Positions 9,730 to 21,246 of a DNA stretch of 64,000 bases are shown piece by piece. The translations under genes were made by a program, and so were the position numbers. The stretch lies in NCBI GenBank assembly GCA_029250945.1, contig JAQXEG010000044.1, positions 98,087 through 162,086 of the forward strand, given 5' to 3'. The notes beneath the pieces were generated by a model. It made no database searches, had not been told where the DNA came from, and was given only the letters and a program-made list of their open reading frames with translations. Positions within the stretch are counted from its first letter, which is position 1. The number at the start of each line of letters is the position of its first letter. Source of the DNA: Yoonia sp. (GTDB taxonomy: Bacteria > Pseudomonadota > Alphaproteobacteria > Rhodobacterales > Rhodobacteraceae).

Positions 9730-12655
9730 CCATAGCGACAAACCCCGCGTTTTCGGCATGCCGCCAGGTGCCGATTTCGCCACCACGCTTGTTGCCGGAC
9801 TACAGGAATTCGATGCGAATGCGACGCCGATGGATTGGGCGCGGATCGAGATTTACGTCAACACCAACCGCATGCAGCGACGCGTCCGCGAGGTGTTTGA
9901 TACCGGCCCTACGCGGCTATTGCCACGTGTGCGCCTTGTCACCGATCTTGCCAGTGATCCGCTAACCGACGCGGGCCCACCAGCGGCGTCACCACTGCGC
10001 AGACGGCTTGAGTTGTCACAGTTTGTGGCCGCCCTAATGACCAATGATCCTGATCTTGCGCCGCGGTCAGCGCTTTATGATTTGTCCGATAGCCTTGCCA
10101 CCTTGATGGAGGAAATGCATGGCGAGGGGGTGTCCCCCGACATATTCGACACCCTGAACATCACGGATGAATCGGGTCATTGGGACCGTGCCTTGCGGTT
10201 TCTAAAAATCGTCGGCCCGTTCTTTGATGATGGTGAAGCACCGGACAAAGACCTGCGTTTGCGCCGTGTCATCATGCAGCGCGCTGAACAATGGGCCATA
10301 GATCCGCCAAACCATCCGATCATTGTTGCGGGGTCCACCGGATCGCGCGGGGCCACATCATTGCTGATGCAGGCGGTGACCAAGCTACCGCAGGGTGCTG
10401 TGATCCTGCCCGGTTTTGATTTTGATATGCCCGCAGACGTTTGGTCCGGCATGTCCGACCCAATGGTGTCGCAGGATCACCCGCAATATCGGTTCTATCA
10501 ATTCCTATCCCAGCTTGACCTAACCCCAGACGATGTGGTCCCGTGGAAAGGGGCAGAAATTCTCGCGCCCGCACGCAATAAATTGGTGTCACTTTCGCTT
10601 CGGCCTGCGCCTGTCACGGACCAGTGGTTGCGCGACGGACCCGCGCTTGGCGATTTAACCGCCGCCACGCAGAACGTGACGCTGTTAGAGGCATCATCAC
10701 CCCGCGCAGAGGCCGAGGCGATCGCGTTACGGCTTCGCATGGCAGCCCAAGACGGGATAACAGCCGCGCTTATCTCCCCTGATCGGATGCTGACACGTCA
10801 GGTGACTGCGGCCCTGGATCGTTGGGATTTGATCCCTGATGACAGTGCGGGCATGCCGCTTGCCTTGTCGCCGCCGGGACGGATGTTGCGACATGTGGCC
10901 GACCTAATCGGCGTCACCTTAACAGGTGAGGATTTGCTGGTCTTGCTCAAGCACCCCTTGACCCATTCCATGCGCGACGATCGTGGTGATCACCTGCGCC
11001 ACACCCGTGATCTGGAACTGCGGTTGCGCCGCAAGGGCCCGCCATTTCCAACGTCTGAAACACTGGCAAAATGGGCCAATGATGACGCAGGGCGCATGGC
11101 GTGGGCCGCTTGGATCGGCGGCCTGATCGACCGGCTGGATGCAGCGCCGGAACGATCACTAACCCAACACCTTAGCGATCATTTAGCCTTGGCCGAACTG
11201 ATATGCGCGGGGCCAGATGCCGTTGGATCCGGCGGACTATGGGATCAAGGTGCGGGGCGCGAGGCGCGACGCATTTGCGATAACCTTGCGGCCAATTCTG
11301 ATGCTGGCGGCATCCTGACAACCCGCGAATATGCCGCGCTTTTCGGGGCGGTTTTATCCGAGGGCACCGTGCGTGATCGCGATGCCGCCCACCCCAATAT
11401 TCTGATTTGGGGGACGCTAGAGGCGCGCGTGCAGGGTGCCGATCTTGTAATTCTTGGCGGCATGAACGAAGGCGTCTGGCCAGAGGCCGCGTCACCCGAT
11501 CCGTGGCTGAACCGCAAAATGCGCAAGGATGCTGGGCTGTTGTTGCCAGAACGGCGCATCGGGCTTTCAGCCCATGATTATCAACAGGCCGTTGCCGCGC
11601 ATGAGGTGTGGATCAGCCGCGCAAAACGATCCGCCGACGCGGAAACCGTGCCTTCGCGCTGGATCAATCGCTTGGTCAATTTGCTGGGGGGGTTGCCCGC
11701 GCAAAACGGCGATACGGCGCTGGAACAGATGCGGGCGCGCGGCAACCTTTGGCTTGCGCAAGCGGCGGCATTGTCATCGCCAAAAACGACCGTGCCATCC
11801 ACCAACCGCCCGTCGCCACGCCCACCCGTCGACGCCCGCCCAAAATCTATTTCGGTTACGCAGGTCAAAACCCTGATCCGCGATCCATATGCGATCTATG
11901 CCCGCAAGGTGCTTGGGCTGAACGCGCTTGACCCGCTGACACCGCGCCAAAACGCATCGCTACGCGGTATGATCGTGCATGAGATTTTAGAAAATTTTGT
12001 GGACCAAGGGATTGATCCAACAGCACCCGGTGCCCGCGATCAGTTGATGCAAATTGCAGAGCGAATTTTCACCCGTGATTGCCCGTGGCCCACTATCCGT
12101 GCACAATGGATTTCGCGGCTGGATCGGGTCGCGGATATCTTCATCGACGGAGAGGTGAAACGCCGCGCCATTGCCCCCAATTCCCTGCTCGAAAAAGAAG
12201 GGAAAATCGCCGTTGGTACGACGGGTGTTTATCTGACTTGTAAGGCGGACCGCATTGATCTGACGCTGGACGGGCTGGCCTATGTTTACGACTATAAAAC
12301 CGGTGCCGTGCCGTCGAAGGATCAGCAGATTACGTTCGACAAGCAACTACTGCTTGAGACCGCGATGATCGAGCTTGGCGCGTTCCCTGACGTCGGTGCA
12401 AAACCCGTGGAAGGTGCAACATTCGTTGCCGTGAACACAAATATGCGCAACGTCGACGCCCCGCTAAAGGATCATCCAGCCATGAAGGTGTGGGAGGATT
12501 TCCAGAAACTTTTGACCCGCTACCAGACACGTTCACGCGGCTATAGCGCCCGCATCGCGATGTTTTCCGAAAAGGATTTCAGCGACTATGATCAGCTGTC
12601 GCGATTTGGCGAATGGGACACCAGCAATGATGCCGTGCCGGAGGATTTGACATGA
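9722..12655 (+). CDS. addB: Double-strand break repair protein AddB
   Basis: 977 aa; upstream of addA; C-terminal nuclease segment ...VYDYKTGAVPSKDQQ.... Confidence 0.93.
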   Translation: MFDHSDKPRVFGMPPGADFATTLVAGLQEFDANATPMDWARIEIYVNTNRMQRRVREVFDTGPTRLLPRVRLVTDLASDPLTDAGPPAASPLRRRLELSQFVAALMTNDPDLAPRSALYDLSDSLATLMEEMHGEGVSPDIFDTLNITDESGHWDRALRFLKIVGPFFDDGEAPDKDLRLRRVIMQRAEQWAIDPPNHPIIVAGSTGSRGATSLLMQAVTKLPQGAVILPGFDFDMPADVWSGMSDPMVSQDHPQYRFYQFLSQLDLTPDDVVPWKGAEILAPARNKLVSLSLRPAPVTDQWLRDGPALGDLTAATQNVTLLEASSPRAEAEAIALRLRMAAQDGITAALISPDRMLTRQVTAALDRWDLIPDDSAGMPLALSPPGRMLRHVADLIGVTLTGEDLLVLLKHPLTHSMRDDRGDHLRHTRDLELRLRRKGPPFPTSETLAKWANDDAGRMAWAAWIGGLIDRLDAAPERSLTQHLSDHLALAELICAGPDAVGSGGLWDQGAGREARRICDNLAANSDAGGILTTREYAALFGAVLSEGTVRDRDAAHPNILIWGTLEARVQGADLVILGGMNEGVWPEAASPDPWLNRKMRKDAGLLLPERRIGLSAHDYQQAVAAHEVWISRAKRSADAETVPSRWINRLVNLLGGLPAQNGDTALEQMRARGNLWLAQAAALSSPKTTVPSTNRPSPRPPVDARPKSISVTQVKTLIRDPYAIYARKVLGLNALDPLTPRQNASLRGMIVHEILENFVDQGIDPTAPGARDQLMQIAERIFTRDCPWPTIRAQWISRLDRVADIFIDGEVKRRAIAPNSLLEKEGKIAVGTTGVYLTCKADRIDLTLDGLAYVYDYKTGAVPSKDQQITFDKQLLLETAMIELGAFPDVGAKPVEGATFVAVNTNMRNVDAPLKDHPAMKVWEDFQKLLTRYQTRSRGYSARIAMFSEKDFSDYDQLSRFGEWDTSNDAVPEDLT

Positions 12656-15600
12656 TCCGCAATGACGCGACCCAAGCACAGGTTGATGCCGCTGATCCAC
12701 GCGCCTCAACTTGGCTGTCAGCCAATGCGGGGTCGGGCAAAACGCGGGTGCTGACGGACCGCGTAGCGCGCCTGTTGTTTGACGGGGTTGAGCCACAGAA
12801 TATCCTGTGTCTGACCTATACGACTGCCGCCGCCGCAGAAATGCAGAACCGCCTGTTTGAACGTTTGGGCGCATGGGCGATGATGGAAAATGCCGCCTTG
12901 CGTCAGGATCTGGTTGAGCTTGGCGTTGACGATGTGATCGACGCCCAGCGCCTGCGCGATGCCCGACAGCTGTTCGCCCGCGCGATTGAAACGCCTGGTG
13001 GTCTGAAAATTCAAACCATCCACTCTTTCTGTTCGGGTGTGTTGCGGCGGTTTCCGCTTGAGGCGGGGGTCAGCCCCCAGTTCAAAGAGATTGAAGACAC
13101 AACCGCCCGCGAACTACGCGCCCAAGTTGTCGACGATATGATCACTGGCGATCACGGTGATATCGTGCGCGGGTTGCTGGACCATTTCACAGGTGCCGAT
13201 CTGGCAGATTTCACCGCTGAAATTGCCAAGAACAAGGCCCGCTTTGCCACACTACTGACGGATGAAATGCTGTCGACCACGCTGGACTATCCCAAGAACC
13301 TGACGCGTACTGACCTGCCCCATCTTGCGATCGACGGGTCAGAGGACGGGTTGATCGAAGAGATCGCGCAAGGGTTCGCGGGACAGTCCAAAACCTATCA
13401 GAATTTTGCCGCTGATCTAAAGGCACTGAACCTGAAAGCCCCCAGTTGGGAAGATTACGATACGGTGACGCGGTTGTTCCTTTACGCCAATTCCGCGAAC
13501 CCAAAATCCGTGAATTTCCCGCAAAGCAACCACAAAAAAGCAGTTGAAGCAGCAGAACCTTTTGCCACCGATTTGCATGATTGGATGGACCGCGTCGCGA
13601 CAGTAAAATCCTATGAATGGGCGTTGGCAGCGGCCGCAAAAACACGTGCGCTGTATGGTTTTGCGACCGTTTTTGTCCCGCTTTATGAGGCACAGAAACT
13701 TAGCCTTGGGATGCTGGATTTTGATGATCTGATCGGCAAGACAAACACGCTTTTGACGGATCGGGCGGTTGCGCAGTGGGTGCTGTTCCGTCTGGATGGC
13801 GGGATCGACCACGTGCTTGTGGACGAGGCCCAAGACACCAGCCCAACACAGTGGTCGGTGATCCGTCAGCTCACCCAAGAATTCACCGCGGGCGACGGGG
13901 CCAAAACGGATACACCACGCACGATTTTCGTGGTCGGCGACCGCAAGCAATCGATCTATTCCTTCCAAGGTGCAGCACCTGAGGCGTTCAACGAAATGCG
14001 CGATCACTTTGCCGCGGAAATGGCGAATGTGGATCAACGATTGATGTCACGATCGCTGGATTATTCGTTCCGGTCGTCATTCGCCATTTTGCGAATCGTG
14101 GACGAAACATTCAGCAACACCGACATGCGATCAGAGGCAGGCCACCTTGCATTCAAGGAAAAGATGCCTGGACGCGTTGATTTGTGGCAAGTTGAAGAAA
14201 AGGCCAATGACGAAGGCACACGCGAATGGTTTGAACCCGTCGATATGCGCACGTCCAAGAACGAAAAGGTGGTGCTGGCTGATCGCGTCGCCAAACAGAT
14301 CAGACATATGATTGATCACGAAACCCTTCCACAAGAGATTGGGCGCACGGGCACATATAACCACCGCCCCATCACCGAAGGCGATATCCTGATCCTTGTG
14401 CGAGGACGCAAGACGGGCCTGTTCGATGAGATTATCCGCGCGTGTAAGGCCGCTGATTTGCAAATCGCAGGTGCGGACCGGTTGCGCGTTGGGGCCGAAT
14501 TAGCGGTGCGCGATCTGACCGCGCTTTTGTCATTTGTCGCCTTGCCAGAGGATGATCTGTCGCTTGCCGCCGCGCTGCGGTCCCCGCTTTTCGGATGGAC
14601 GGAACAGCAGCTTTATACGTTGGCGCATCACCGCGATGATAAGCAGTATCTTTGGGCCGCGATGCGCGACACAACGTCAGATGCGAAAACGGTCCTTGAT
14701 GATCTGCGCGATCAGGCCGATTTTCTACGCCCCTATGATCTGATCGAACGCATCCTGACCCGCCACGACGGGCGGCGCAATCTGCTCGCGCGGTTGGGGC
14801 GCGAGGCGGAGGATGGGATCGATGCATTGCTATCGCAAGCTTTGAATTACGAAAGCGGTGGCGTGCCTAGCCTAACCGGTTTTCTATCCGCGATGGCCGC
14901 CGACGACCTAGAGGTGAAGCGCCAGATGGACAGCCAGGGCGATCGCATCCGCGTGATGACCGTGCATGGTGCAAAGGGGCTAGAGGCCCCGATTGTATTC
15001 CTGCCCGACGCGGCCAAACGCGAAAACAAGATCCGCGATGATTTGCTACCAACCGATGATCACCTAACCTGGAAAACGGGGTCCAAAACATCGGCAGAGG
15101 GGGTCACAATCCTGACCGACCGTATCGCCACCGCGCAATTAGCCGAGGACAAACGCCTGCTTTACGTGGCGATGACGCGCGCGGAAAAATGGCTGATCGT
15201 CGGCGCGGCGGGGGATGTCGGCGAAGAGGTGGACGCAAGCTGGTACAACTTGATCGCCGATGCCATAGGCCATGTTGGCGGTGCGCAGGCGAAATCAGGG
15301 GCAGAGATCGTTCAGCGCCACACACACATGCACTGGCAGCCAGGTGATATGATCGCCAAGGCTGTTGCGACGCAACCCACCGTCACGCCCCCTGTCTTTC
15401 GCGATCTGCCCGAAACAATAGCAACGAAAACGCTATCGCCTTCGAACTTGGGTGGTGCAAAAATCCTAGCCGGTGATCACACCGAGCTGCCGGAAGACGA
15501 TGCAAAGCTGCGCGGCACCGCGATCCATCTACTGCTAGAGCATTTGCCAAACATCCCTGTCGCGGATCGCCCGCACGCCGCGCAAACCCTGATCAAAAGC

Positions 15601-15999
15601 ATGGATGCTGGCACAATCGTTGATGACGTCCCCGCCCATGTGGACCGGATTTTGACCGCACCGCATCTGTCGCATTTGTGGACCGCCGATGCGCTGGCCG
15701 AAGTGGATATCACAGCCACAATCGGGCCGCATCGATTCCACGGCACCATCGACCGTTTGTTGGTTACAGATACCCGTATTCTGGCGATTGATTACAAATC
15801 CAACAAGATCGTGCCATCTGATCCAGCCAAAACACCCGAAGGATTGCTGCGCCAAATGGGGGCATATCACGCGGGCCTGACGGCCGTGTTTCCAGATCAC
15901 GAGATCAAGGTCGCGATTTTATGGACCGAAACCGCGAATTTGATGCCCTTGGAAAATGATCTTGTTTCAGCTGCTCTCAACCGCATAACCGTGCCTTGA
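12652..15999 (+). CDS. addA: Double-strand break repair helicase-nuclease AddA
   Basis: ANAGSGKTRVLTDRVARLLF (Walker A); VDEAQDTSPTQW; RLLYVAMTRAEKWLIV; C-terminal nuclease LAIDYKSNK. Confidence 0.96.
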   Translation: MIRNDATQAQVDAADPRASTWLSANAGSGKTRVLTDRVARLLFDGVEPQNILCLTYTTAAAAEMQNRLFERLGAWAMMENAALRQDLVELGVDDVIDAQRLRDARQLFARAIETPGGLKIQTIHSFCSGVLRRFPLEAGVSPQFKEIEDTTARELRAQVVDDMITGDHGDIVRGLLDHFTGADLADFTAEIAKNKARFATLLTDEMLSTTLDYPKNLTRTDLPHLAIDGSEDGLIEEIAQGFAGQSKTYQNFAADLKALNLKAPSWEDYDTVTRLFLYANSANPKSVNFPQSNHKKAVEAAEPFATDLHDWMDRVATVKSYEWALAAAAKTRALYGFATVFVPLYEAQKLSLGMLDFDDLIGKTNTLLTDRAVAQWVLFRLDGGIDHVLVDEAQDTSPTQWSVIRQLTQEFTAGDGAKTDTPRTIFVVGDRKQSIYSFQGAAPEAFNEMRDHFAAEMANVDQRLMSRSLDYSFRSSFAILRIVDETFSNTDMRSEAGHLAFKEKMPGRVDLWQVEEKANDEGTREWFEPVDMRTSKNEKVVLADRVAKQIRHMIDHETLPQEIGRTGTYNHRPITEGDILILVRGRKTGLFDEIIRACKAADLQIAGADRLRVGAELAVRDLTALLSFVALPEDDLSLAAALRSPLFGWTEQQLYTLAHHRDDKQYLWAAMRDTTSDAKTVLDDLRDQADFLRPYDLIERILTRHDGRRNLLARLGREAEDGIDALLSQALNYESGGVPSLTGFLSAMAADDLEVKRQMDSQGDRIRVMTVHGAKGLEAPIVFLPDAAKRENKIRDDLLPTDDHLTWKTGSKTSAEGVTILTDRIATAQLAEDKRLLYVAMTRAEKWLIVGAAGDVGEEVDASWYNLIADAIGHVGGAQAKSGAEIVQRHTHMHWQPGDMIAKAVATQPTVTPPVFRDLPETIATKTLSPSNLGGAKILAGDHTELPEDDAKLRGTAIHLLLEHLPNIPVADRPHAAQTLIKSMDAGTIVDDVPAHVDRILTAPHLSHLWTADALAEVDITATIGPHRFHGTIDRLLVTDTRILAIDYKSNKIVPSDPAKTPEGLLRQMGAYHAGLTAVFPDHEIKVAILWTETANLMPLENDLVSAALNRITVP

Positions 16000-16059
16000 C
16001 CATTTAGTCGCCGATTCATAGGTTCAGCACCTAATCATTTACGCCAAGGAGACACCCCA

Positions 16060-16380
16060 ATGGCAACAGTAGCCGTCACAGACGCCACATTCGACGCTGA
16101 AGTCCGCAATTCCGATATCCCCGTTGTGGTGGATTTCTGGGCCGAATGGTGTGGCCCATGCAAACAGATCGGCCCAGCGCTTGAAGAATTGTCCGCCGAA
16201 ATGGAAGGCAAGGTAAAGATCGTAAAGGTCGACGTTGACGCCAACCCAAACTCTCCTGCACAGATGGGCGTGCGTGGTATTCCCGCACTGTTCCTGTTCA
16301 AAAACGGTGAAGTTGTTTCCAACCAAGCAGGCGCCGCACCTAAGGCATCGTTGGAAAAGTGGATCAACGATTCACTCTAA
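16060..16380 (+). CDS. trxA: Thioredoxin
   Basis: [37 protein letters not shown]. Confidence 0.97.
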   Translation: MATVAVTDATFDAEVRNSDIPVVVDFWAEWCGPCKQIGPALEELSAEMEGKVKIVKVDVDANPNSPAQMGVRGIPALFLFKNGEVVSNQAGAAPKASLEKWINDSL

Positions 16381-16402
16381 GTGAAATGCCAGACTGATAT
16401 TG

Positions 16403-16430
16403 GGGCGTCCCACCATGGGGCGCCCTTTTT
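16403..16430 (+). terminator. Rho-independent terminator downstream of trxA
   Basis: gggcgtccca-cca-tggggcgccc followed by TTTTT: GC-rich hairpin (one G:T pair) plus T-run between trxA and hslV. Confidence 0.75.
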
Positions 16431-16495
16431 CGTGCAAACCTTGTTCATTCATGTCCACGTTGCCATATAGGTTTCAGCAATCGAAAGGGCGGACA

Positions 16496-17053
16496 ATGGC
16501 AGACAACGAATTCCCCGGCTGGCACGGCACCACAATCATCGGCGTGCGCAAAGATGGCCGCGTGGTCATCGCAGGTGACGGTCAGGTCAGCCTTGGCCAA
16601 ACCGTAGTCAAGGGCACCGCCCGCAAGGTCCGCCGCCTGACCGCAGGTGGTAAGGACGTGATCTGCGGCTTTGCCGGATCGACAGCCGACGCATTTACCC
16701 TGCTCGAACGGCTGGAAAAAAAGCTGGAGGCGACACCAGGTCAACTGGCCCGCGCATCCGTGGAACTGGCAAAGGACTGGCGCACCGACAAATACCTCCA
16801 AAAGCTAGAGGCGATGTTGATCGTGTCCGATGGGTCCGACCTTTATGTCATCACGGGCGCTGGCGATGTTCTGGAACCCGAGCATGATATCGCGGCTATT
16901 GGATCGGGAGGTAACTTTGCCCTCGCCGCTGGTCGCGCCCTGATGGACAGCGATCTGGATGCAGAGGCCGTCGCCCGCAAGGCCATGGCGATCGCGTCCG
17001 ACATTTGTGTCTATACCAACGGCAAACTGACGGTTGAGGCGATCGACGCATGA
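16496..17053 (+). CDS. hslV: ATP-dependent protease subunit HslV
   Basis: [40 protein letters not shown]-terminal Thr protease core. Confidence 0.97.
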   Translation: MADNEFPGWHGTTIIGVRKDGRVVIAGDGQVSLGQTVVKGTARKVRRLTAGGKDVICGFAGSTADAFTLLERLEKKLEATPGQLARASVELAKDWRTDKYLQKLEAMLIVSDGSDLYVITGAGDVLEPEHDIAAIGSGGNFALAAGRALMDSDLDAEAVARKAMAIASDICVYTNGKLTVEAIDA

Positions 17054-18108
17054 TCGACCGCGACGACCTAAAGGCCGCTGTTGGCGCTGGTATCGTAAGC
17101 GAGGCGCAGGCCGCATCGCTTGCCGGTCTGGCCAACCAGCGCCATGGGGCGCGCAGCGATCTGGATGTTGGCGATGAACCGTTTGAACTGTTCAAAGGCT
17201 TCAATGAGATTTTTATCATGGTCGGTTTGCTAATCCTCGCGATGGGTTGGGCTGGTGTTGTCGGCATCGCCTATGCATCCGAGATTTCAAACCCGCAGCA
17301 GTCCGCCGTTCTTTACGGTGGGATCGGGACCGCAATCATCTGGGCGTTGTCGGAGTACTTCATTCGCCGTCGCCGTATGGTTGGCCCTGCAATTGCCCTG
17401 TCGATCCTCTTTGCGGGCAACACAGCGCTGGCACTAACAATCTATTTCGCGCAGCCATTCATGGTCGCACAACAGGACTACACATCACTACCGCTACCCA
17501 TGATTTTGGGGACACTCGCGCTGGGTGTCTATTGGTGGCGGTTCCGCGTGCCATTCGCGATGGCGATGATTGCGGTCGGCTGTTTCATCGTCGCGATTCT
17601 GTTTGCAGCGACGTCCCAAGGCACCCCCACCAACCCCAGCGACCTATTTCTGCTGTCCGCAGGCGGGCCGTTTGCATGGATCACATTAGTACTGGGCGTG
17701 CTGGTCTTTGCCGCCGCGATGGCGTTTGACATGTCCGATCCACACCGCGTGACGCGCCGTGCGGCAAACGGGTTCTGGCTACATGTTGTGGCAGCACCCG
17801 CGCTGGTGAACACGCTCGCGCTTAGCCTGCTGGACCGCGACGCACATTGGCTGTTGCTGGCTGTGATGCTGGTGTTCGCGCTGGTGGCGATCATCATTGA
17901 CCGACGGTCGTTTTTGATTGCCGCGATTGGTTACATCGTCGCGCTGGCTGGCACTGTGTTCGACGGCGAAACCACAGCGCTGACCGTCCTGATCCTTGGT
18001 ATCATCCTGCTGCTTCTTGGCGCGTTCTGGGAAAGGATTCGCGCCCGTCTTTTACGTGTGATGGGTGGCGTGCTGCCACTGCATCGCCTTCCCCCTTCCA
18101 ACATCTAA
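17050..18108 (+). CDS. DUF2157-like multi-TM membrane protein
   Basis: N-terminal [25 protein letters not shown] followed by many TM segments; overlaps hslV by 4 bp (ATGA). Confidence 0.7.
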   Translation: MIDRDDLKAAVGAGIVSEAQAASLAGLANQRHGARSDLDVGDEPFELFKGFNEIFIMVGLLILAMGWAGVVGIAYASEISNPQQSAVLYGGIGTAIIWALSEYFIRRRRMVGPAIALSILFAGNTALALTIYFAQPFMVAQQDYTSLPLPMILGTLALGVYWWRFRVPFAMAMIAVGCFIVAILFAATSQGTPTNPSDLFLLSAGGPFAWITLVLGVLVFAAAMAFDMSDPHRVTRRAANGFWLHVVAAPALVNTLALSLLDRDAHWLLLAVMLVFALVAIIIDRRSFLIAAIGYIVALAGTVFDGETTALTVLILGIILLLLGAFWERIRARLLRVMGGVLPLHRLPPSNI

Positions 18109-18117
18109 AGGTGTGAT

Positions 18118-19425
18118 ATGACAGACCTGACCCCACGCGAGATTGTGTCCGAACTGGACCGTTTCATCATTGGCCAGAACGACGCCAAACGCGCCGTCGC
18201 CGTGGCCCTGCGTAATCGCTGGCGGCGCAAGCAACTTGGCGATGACCTGCGCGATGAGGTGTATCCAAAGAACATCCTAATGATCGGGCCAACAGGTGTC
18301 GGCAAAACCGAAATTTCCCGCCGCTTGGCAAAACTCGCGCGTGCGCCATTCATCAAAATCGAAGCGACTAAATTTACCGAGGTCGGCTATGTCGGACGTG
18401 ATGTCGAACAGATCATCCGCGACCTGATTGAAACAGCGATCAACGACACCCGAGAACATATGCGCGAAGACGTGAAAACCCACGCCCGCGAGGCCGCAGA
18501 GGAACGCGTGATCACCGCTGTTGCTGGCGAGGATGCCCGCGACAGCACCCGTGAGATGTTCCGCAAAAAACTGCGGGCTGGTGAACTGGATGACACCATG
18601 ATTGATCTGGAACTGGCCGATAATTCCAACCCGCTTGGCGGGTTTGAGGTGCCGGGACAACCCGGCACTGGCATGGGCGGCATGATGAATTTGAGCGAGC
18701 TGTTTGGCAAAATGGGCGGGCGCACCACGCGCAAAACCATGACTGTCGCCGACAGCTATGACGCGCTGATCGCGGATGAGGCGGACAAACTGCTCGACGA
18801 CGAAAGCGTGACCAAAGTGGCACTTGAAGCGGTTGAACAAAACGGCATCGTGTTCTTGGATGAAATCGACAAGGTTTGCGCCAATGCCGATGCCCGCGGT
18901 GCCGATGTGTCCCGCGAAGGTGTGCAGCGCGACCTGCTGCCATTGATCGAAGGTACGACAGTTTCCACGAAACACGGGCCGATCAAAACCGACCACATCC
19001 TGTTCATCGCATCCGGCGCGTTTCACGTGGCCAAGCCGTCTGATCTGTTACCGGAACTTCAGGGCCGCCTGCCGATCCGCGTGGAATTGCGCGCGCTGAC
19101 AGAAGACGACTTTGTCCGCATCCTAACGGAAACCGATAACGCGCTGACGTTGCAATACACCGCGCTGATGGCCACCGAAGAGGTCACCGTGACCTTCGCC
19201 GATGACGGGATCGCGGCCTTAGCGAAAATCGCGGCAGAGGTGAACGAAAGCGTCGAAAACATCGGTGCGCGCCGCCTTTATACAGTGATCGAACGGGTGT
19301 TTGAGGACCTGTCATTCAACGCGCCAGACCAAGCGGGCCAGTCCGTCACGATTGATGCAGCTTTTGTCGATGAACATCTTGGCGCATTGTCAAAATCCAC
19401 CGATCTGTCCCGCTACGTGCTTTAG
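18118..19425 (+). CDS. hslU: ATP-dependent protease ATPase subunit HslU
   Basis: [56 protein letters not shown]. Confidence 0.97.
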   Translation: MTDLTPREIVSELDRFIIGQNDAKRAVAVALRNRWRRKQLGDDLRDEVYPKNILMIGPTGVGKTEISRRLAKLARAPFIKIEATKFTEVGYVGRDVEQIIRDLIETAINDTREHMREDVKTHAREAAEERVITAVAGEDARDSTREMFRKKLRAGELDDTMIDLELADNSNPLGGFEVPGQPGTGMGGMMNLSELFGKMGGRTTRKTMTVADSYDALIADEADKLLDDESVTKVALEAVEQNGIVFLDEIDKVCANADARGADVSREGVQRDLLPLIEGTTVSTKHGPIKTDHILFIASGAFHVAKPSDLLPELQGRLPIRVELRALTEDDFVRILTETDNALTLQYTALMATEEVTVTFADDGIAALAKIAAEVNESVENIGARRLYTVIERVFEDLSFNAPDQAGQSVTIDAAFVDEHLGALSKSTDLSRYVL

Positions 19426-19458
19426 GGGTTTTCCAAGTCCAAGTTCTACCGCACAAAG

Positions 19459-20679
19459 GTGGGCATGGACGCAGGATACATCACCTTCATCCGCAACAAC
19501 GCGCCCTTCCTTTTGGCGGGCGCGTTGTTGTCATTTCTATCCAGCTTTGGCCAGACGTTTTTCATCGCAATCTTTGGTGGTGAAATCCGCACGGCTTATG
19601 GGCTGACGAATGGCGATTGGGGTCTGCTTTACATGATCGCCACCGGCGCTTCCGCCGTGACGATGGTTTTCTCTGGCGGTTTGGCCGACCTGTTTCGGGT
19701 TCGGACATTGGGCATCTGGGTGATTCTTGCGCTGGGTCTGGCGTGTATCGCGATGTCCGTGAACACGGCGACAGCGGGGCTGGTGTTCGTGATCTTTGCG
19801 CTGCGGTTCTTTGGACAAGGCATGGCGTCACATATGTCGGTCGTAGCGATGACGCGCTGGTTCGTGGCCACACGCGGACGGGCGCTCGCCGTTGCTGGCA
19901 TCGGGTTTATGATTGGCGAGGCGACGCTGCCGTTGATCATGGTCTGGCTCAAATCATTCACCGATTGGCGGACCCTTTGGCTGTGGTTCGCGCTTGCCTG
20001 TGTGGTTCTGTCGATTGTGATCTACAACCTGCTACGGCTGGAACGCACCCCACAGGCCGAGGCGAACGCAACCGCCACCACCGGACTTGGCGACAAACAT
20101 TGGACGCGGGCCATGGCGCTGTCGCATCCGCTGTTCTGGCTCACGGTGCCGGGCATCGTGTTCTTTTCCGCATTTGGCACTGCGTTCTGGTTTCACCAAG
20201 TCCACTTTGCCGAGATAAAAGGTTTCGCGCACCTGTCGCTGGTCGCAGTATTTCCGTTAGGCACTATAGCGCTTGCAATCTCGACCATCATTTACGGTTG
20301 GGCGATTGACCGGTTCGGCGTCGTGCGGTTGATGCCGCTGTACATCCTGCCCTATGTCGCAGCCTTTGTGATCCATTGGTATGCGCCCAACCTGATCTGG
20401 ACCGCTGTTGCTGTTGTCTTGATGGGCATCGCTGGTGGTGGAAATGGCACAATTCTGTCGGCGTGTTGGGCCACATTTTATGGCACACGTTTCATCGGGT
20501 CGATCAAGGCAGCGGCGGCAGCCCTGATGGTTTTAGGATCAGCGATTGGACCAGGACTAAGCGGTTATCTGATCGACGCAGGCGTCGGAATTGAGGTGCA
20601 GATGCTAGGATATGCCGGCTGTTTCGCCTTTGCTGCGGCAATGATGACGGCAGCGGCGCGATTAGCGAAGGCGACGTAA
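19459..20679 (+). CDS. MFS transporter
   Basis: About 12 TM segments, RFFGQGMASHMSVVAMTRWFVATRGRALAVAGIGFMIGEA. Confidence 0.9.
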   Translation: MGMDAGYITFIRNNAPFLLAGALLSFLSSFGQTFFIAIFGGEIRTAYGLTNGDWGLLYMIATGASAVTMVFSGGLADLFRVRTLGIWVILALGLACIAMSVNTATAGLVFVIFALRFFGQGMASHMSVVAMTRWFVATRGRALAVAGIGFMIGEATLPLIMVWLKSFTDWRTLWLWFALACVVLSIVIYNLLRLERTPQAEANATATTGLGDKHWTRAMALSHPLFWLTVPGIVFFSAFGTAFWFHQVHFAEIKGFAHLSLVAVFPLGTIALAISTIIYGWAIDRFGVVRLMPLYILPYVAAFVIHWYAPNLIWTAVAVVLMGIAGGGNGTILSACWATFYGTRFIGSIKAAAAALMVLGSAIGPGLSGYLIDAGVGIEVQMLGYAGCFAFAAAMMTAAARLAKAT

Positions 20680-21246
20680 ATAGACGTAATATGCCCCGTG
20701 TCCACCGTGGGTCAGATGGGCCGGCGTCACTTGCAAAATCGCAGATGACAATGGCGGCAACGCCATCCACTGTGGCACCTGATGACGTAGGATACCCTGA
20801 CGCGCAGGCATGGGGCCGCCATCATCGCGCAGCTTTCCCTTGCCCGTGATCACCAGAACAAGGCGACGACCAATCGCTTGCGAATTAAGGATAAAACCCA
20901 CCAATTCGGGATGCGCCTGATCCATGGTCATGCCGTGCAAATCAATCCGCGCCTCTGGCTTTAGCTTACCGCGCTTCATGCGGGTATAGGCCTTGTTATC
21001 CATGTTCAGCCGGGCGCGGGACAGCCGCTCCGCAATACCGGGCAGCACATCATTGGGACGGCGCGGGTCAACCTTTTGACCGACGGAAAACCGTGGCAAA
21101 GGATCTGGGGCGATCTTTGGTTTTGGCTTGGACGCAATCACCTCTGGCAGGGGCGCTGGCCCAGCTGGATCAAGCGGCTGCGCCGTATCCGCGACGCGAT
21201 CCCAAAGGGCGCGTTCCTCATTTGACAGGTGGCGGGGGCTTCTCAT
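20662..21246 (-). CDS. Smr/MutS C-terminal domain protein
   Basis: RIDLHGMTMDQAHPELVGFILNSQAIGRRLVLVITGKG...GHGAYYVYLRR: Smr domain. Confidence 0.92.
   Translation of the reverse strand: MRSPRHLSNEERALWDRVADTAQPLDPAGPAPLPEVIASKPKPKIAPDPLPRFSVGQKVDPRRPNDVLPGIAERLSRARLNMDNKAYTRMKRGKLKPEARIDLHGMTMDQAHPELVGFILNSQAIGRRLVLVITGKGKLRDDGGPMPARQGILRHQVPQWMALPPLSSAILQVTPAHLTHGGHGAYYVYLRRLR

Noticed and set aside
18277-19026. 249-aa minus-strand ORF opposite hslU
   Set aside because: Antisense shadow of hslU with no recognisable domain.
19019-19034. parS-like half site (GTTTCACGTG) in hslU
   Set aside because: Only one arm matches (about 11/16).
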